Shown piece by piece: positions 5,879 through 6,309 of a DNA stretch of 6,309 bases. The position numbers were made by a program, and so were the translations under genes. The stretch is from Desulfovibrio sp. Its GTDB lineage: Bacteria > Desulfobacterota > Desulfovibrionia > Desulfovibrionales > Desulfovibrionaceae. Numbering within the stretch: the first letter of the stretch is position 1; every line of letters begins with the position of its first letter. The notes under the pieces are model-generated. The model did no database searches and had not been told where the DNA came from. It saw only the letters and a program-made list of their open reading frames with translations. The stretch lies in contig JALHHV010000214.1 in NCBI GenBank assembly GCA_022837365.1, positions 1 through 6,309 of the forward strand, written 5' to 3'.

Positions 5879-6307
5879 ATGCACAGCCACGATCCCTTCC
5901 AGCCCCCCCAGCCTGCCCAGTCCGACGCCTGCGGATGCGGCCACGACCATGACCACGACTGCCAGTGCGCCGCCGGGGCGCACCGCCCGGCCTGCTTCGA
6001 CGCCGCGCTGGAAGTGGCCAGCGAATGCGAGGACTGCCGCGTGGTGCACGCCTGGCTGCACCTGCACGGCAAATGGGTGCTGCACGCCTGGGGCGAAACC
6101 GACGAGGCCGTGTACGACCTGACCGAAACCCGCAACCCGCAGCCCCGCGCGGACTACTACGCCCGCAACGGCGTGACCAAGGAACGCCTGCGCCGCTACG
6201 GCCGGGTGGAATTCTTCACCATCATGGCCGACACCGGCAGCTTCGGCCCCTTCGACACCGCCTTCTTCTTCGCGCCCGAAAGCGACACCGACCCGCTGGC
6301 GCGGTAG
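5879..6307 (+). CDS. Hypothetical protein with Cys/His-rich N-terminus
   Basis: The family is not recognised. The protein has 142 residues, is soluble in character, and has no signal peptide or membrane segment. Seen: an N-terminal metal-ligand cluster DACGCGHDHDHDCQC (C18, C20, H22, H24, H26, C28, C30), then C39, C50 and C53. A compact Trp/His/Tyr-rich domain follows (about 50-130) with VVHAWLHLHGKWVLHAWGE, VYDLTET, DYYARNGV, LRRYGRVEFF and GPFDTAFFF. The HAW...VYDLT pattern (H69, D80) recalls the His-Asp end of transglutaminase/papain-like folds, but the only upstream Cys (C50/C53) is close to it and the resemblance is a guess. ATG 5879 is chosen because AAGGA (5866-5870) lies 8 nt upstream; the same frame is open earlier but looks non-coding. 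Metal binding by the N-terminus is likely but inferred. Confidence 0.75.
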   Translation: MHSHDPFQPPQPAQSDACGCGHDHDHDCQCAAGAHRPACFDAALEVASECEDCRVVHAWLHLHGKWVLHAWGETDEAVYDLTETRNPQPRADYYARNGVTKERLRRYGRVEFFTIMADTGSFGPFDTAFFFAPESDTDPLAR

Positions 6308-6309
6308 TC

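Overview
The window is GC-rich throughout (roughly 70% by eye), with strong third-position GC in every credible gene. All credible genes lie on the + strand. The gene content fits a high-GC sulfate-reducing deltaproteobacterium of the Desulfovibrio/Nitratidesulfovibrio type: a flavodiiron protein very like Desulfovibrio rubredoxin:oxygen oxidoreductase, an Hsp20 chaperone, a CsaA-type protein, a hydantoinase/oxoprolinase and an apparent selenoprotein. The taxon is an inference, since no rRNA or other marker gene is present.

Layout. Positions 1-272 hold the C-terminal end of an Hsp20 small heat-shock protein, closed by a strong intrinsic terminator (446-476). Positions 658-1851 encode a two-domain flavodiiron protein, followed by a 16-bp tandem repeat at its stop codon and a second terminator-like hairpin (1900-1933). 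From 2086 comes an ArsM/AS3MT-like SAM methyltransferase whose frame is interrupted by a single TGA (2998-3000), then csaA (3211-3576) in the same frame. Positions 3623-5640 hold a hydantoinase/oxoprolinase-family ATPase gene with one apparent 1-nt frameshift near 3832 and several in-frame low-complexity tandem insertions. The window ends with a small unrecognised Cys/His-rich protein (5879-6307).

Main point. The TGA in the methyltransferase falls exactly where arsenite methyltransferases carry their conserved arsenic-binding Cys (the Cys-x-Gly-Gly-Ala motif). The reading frame and family homology continue straight past it, and a hairpin with a GGU apical loop starts at the right distance downstream to be a bacterial SECIS. 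The best reading is a selenocysteine-containing ArsM-like methyltransferase that a standard gene caller would truncate. There is also no in-frame stop between the methyltransferase and csaA, so selenocysteine readthrough would produce a methyltransferase-CsaA fusion unless a base is missing from the sequence.

The genes do not form one obvious pathway. The Hsp20, flavodiiron protein and CsaA are compatible with stress defence (protein folding, O2/NO). The methyltransferase suggests metalloid handling. The methyltransferase and csaA are probably co-transcribed. Terminator-like hairpins separate the Hsp20, flavodiiron and methyltransferase units.
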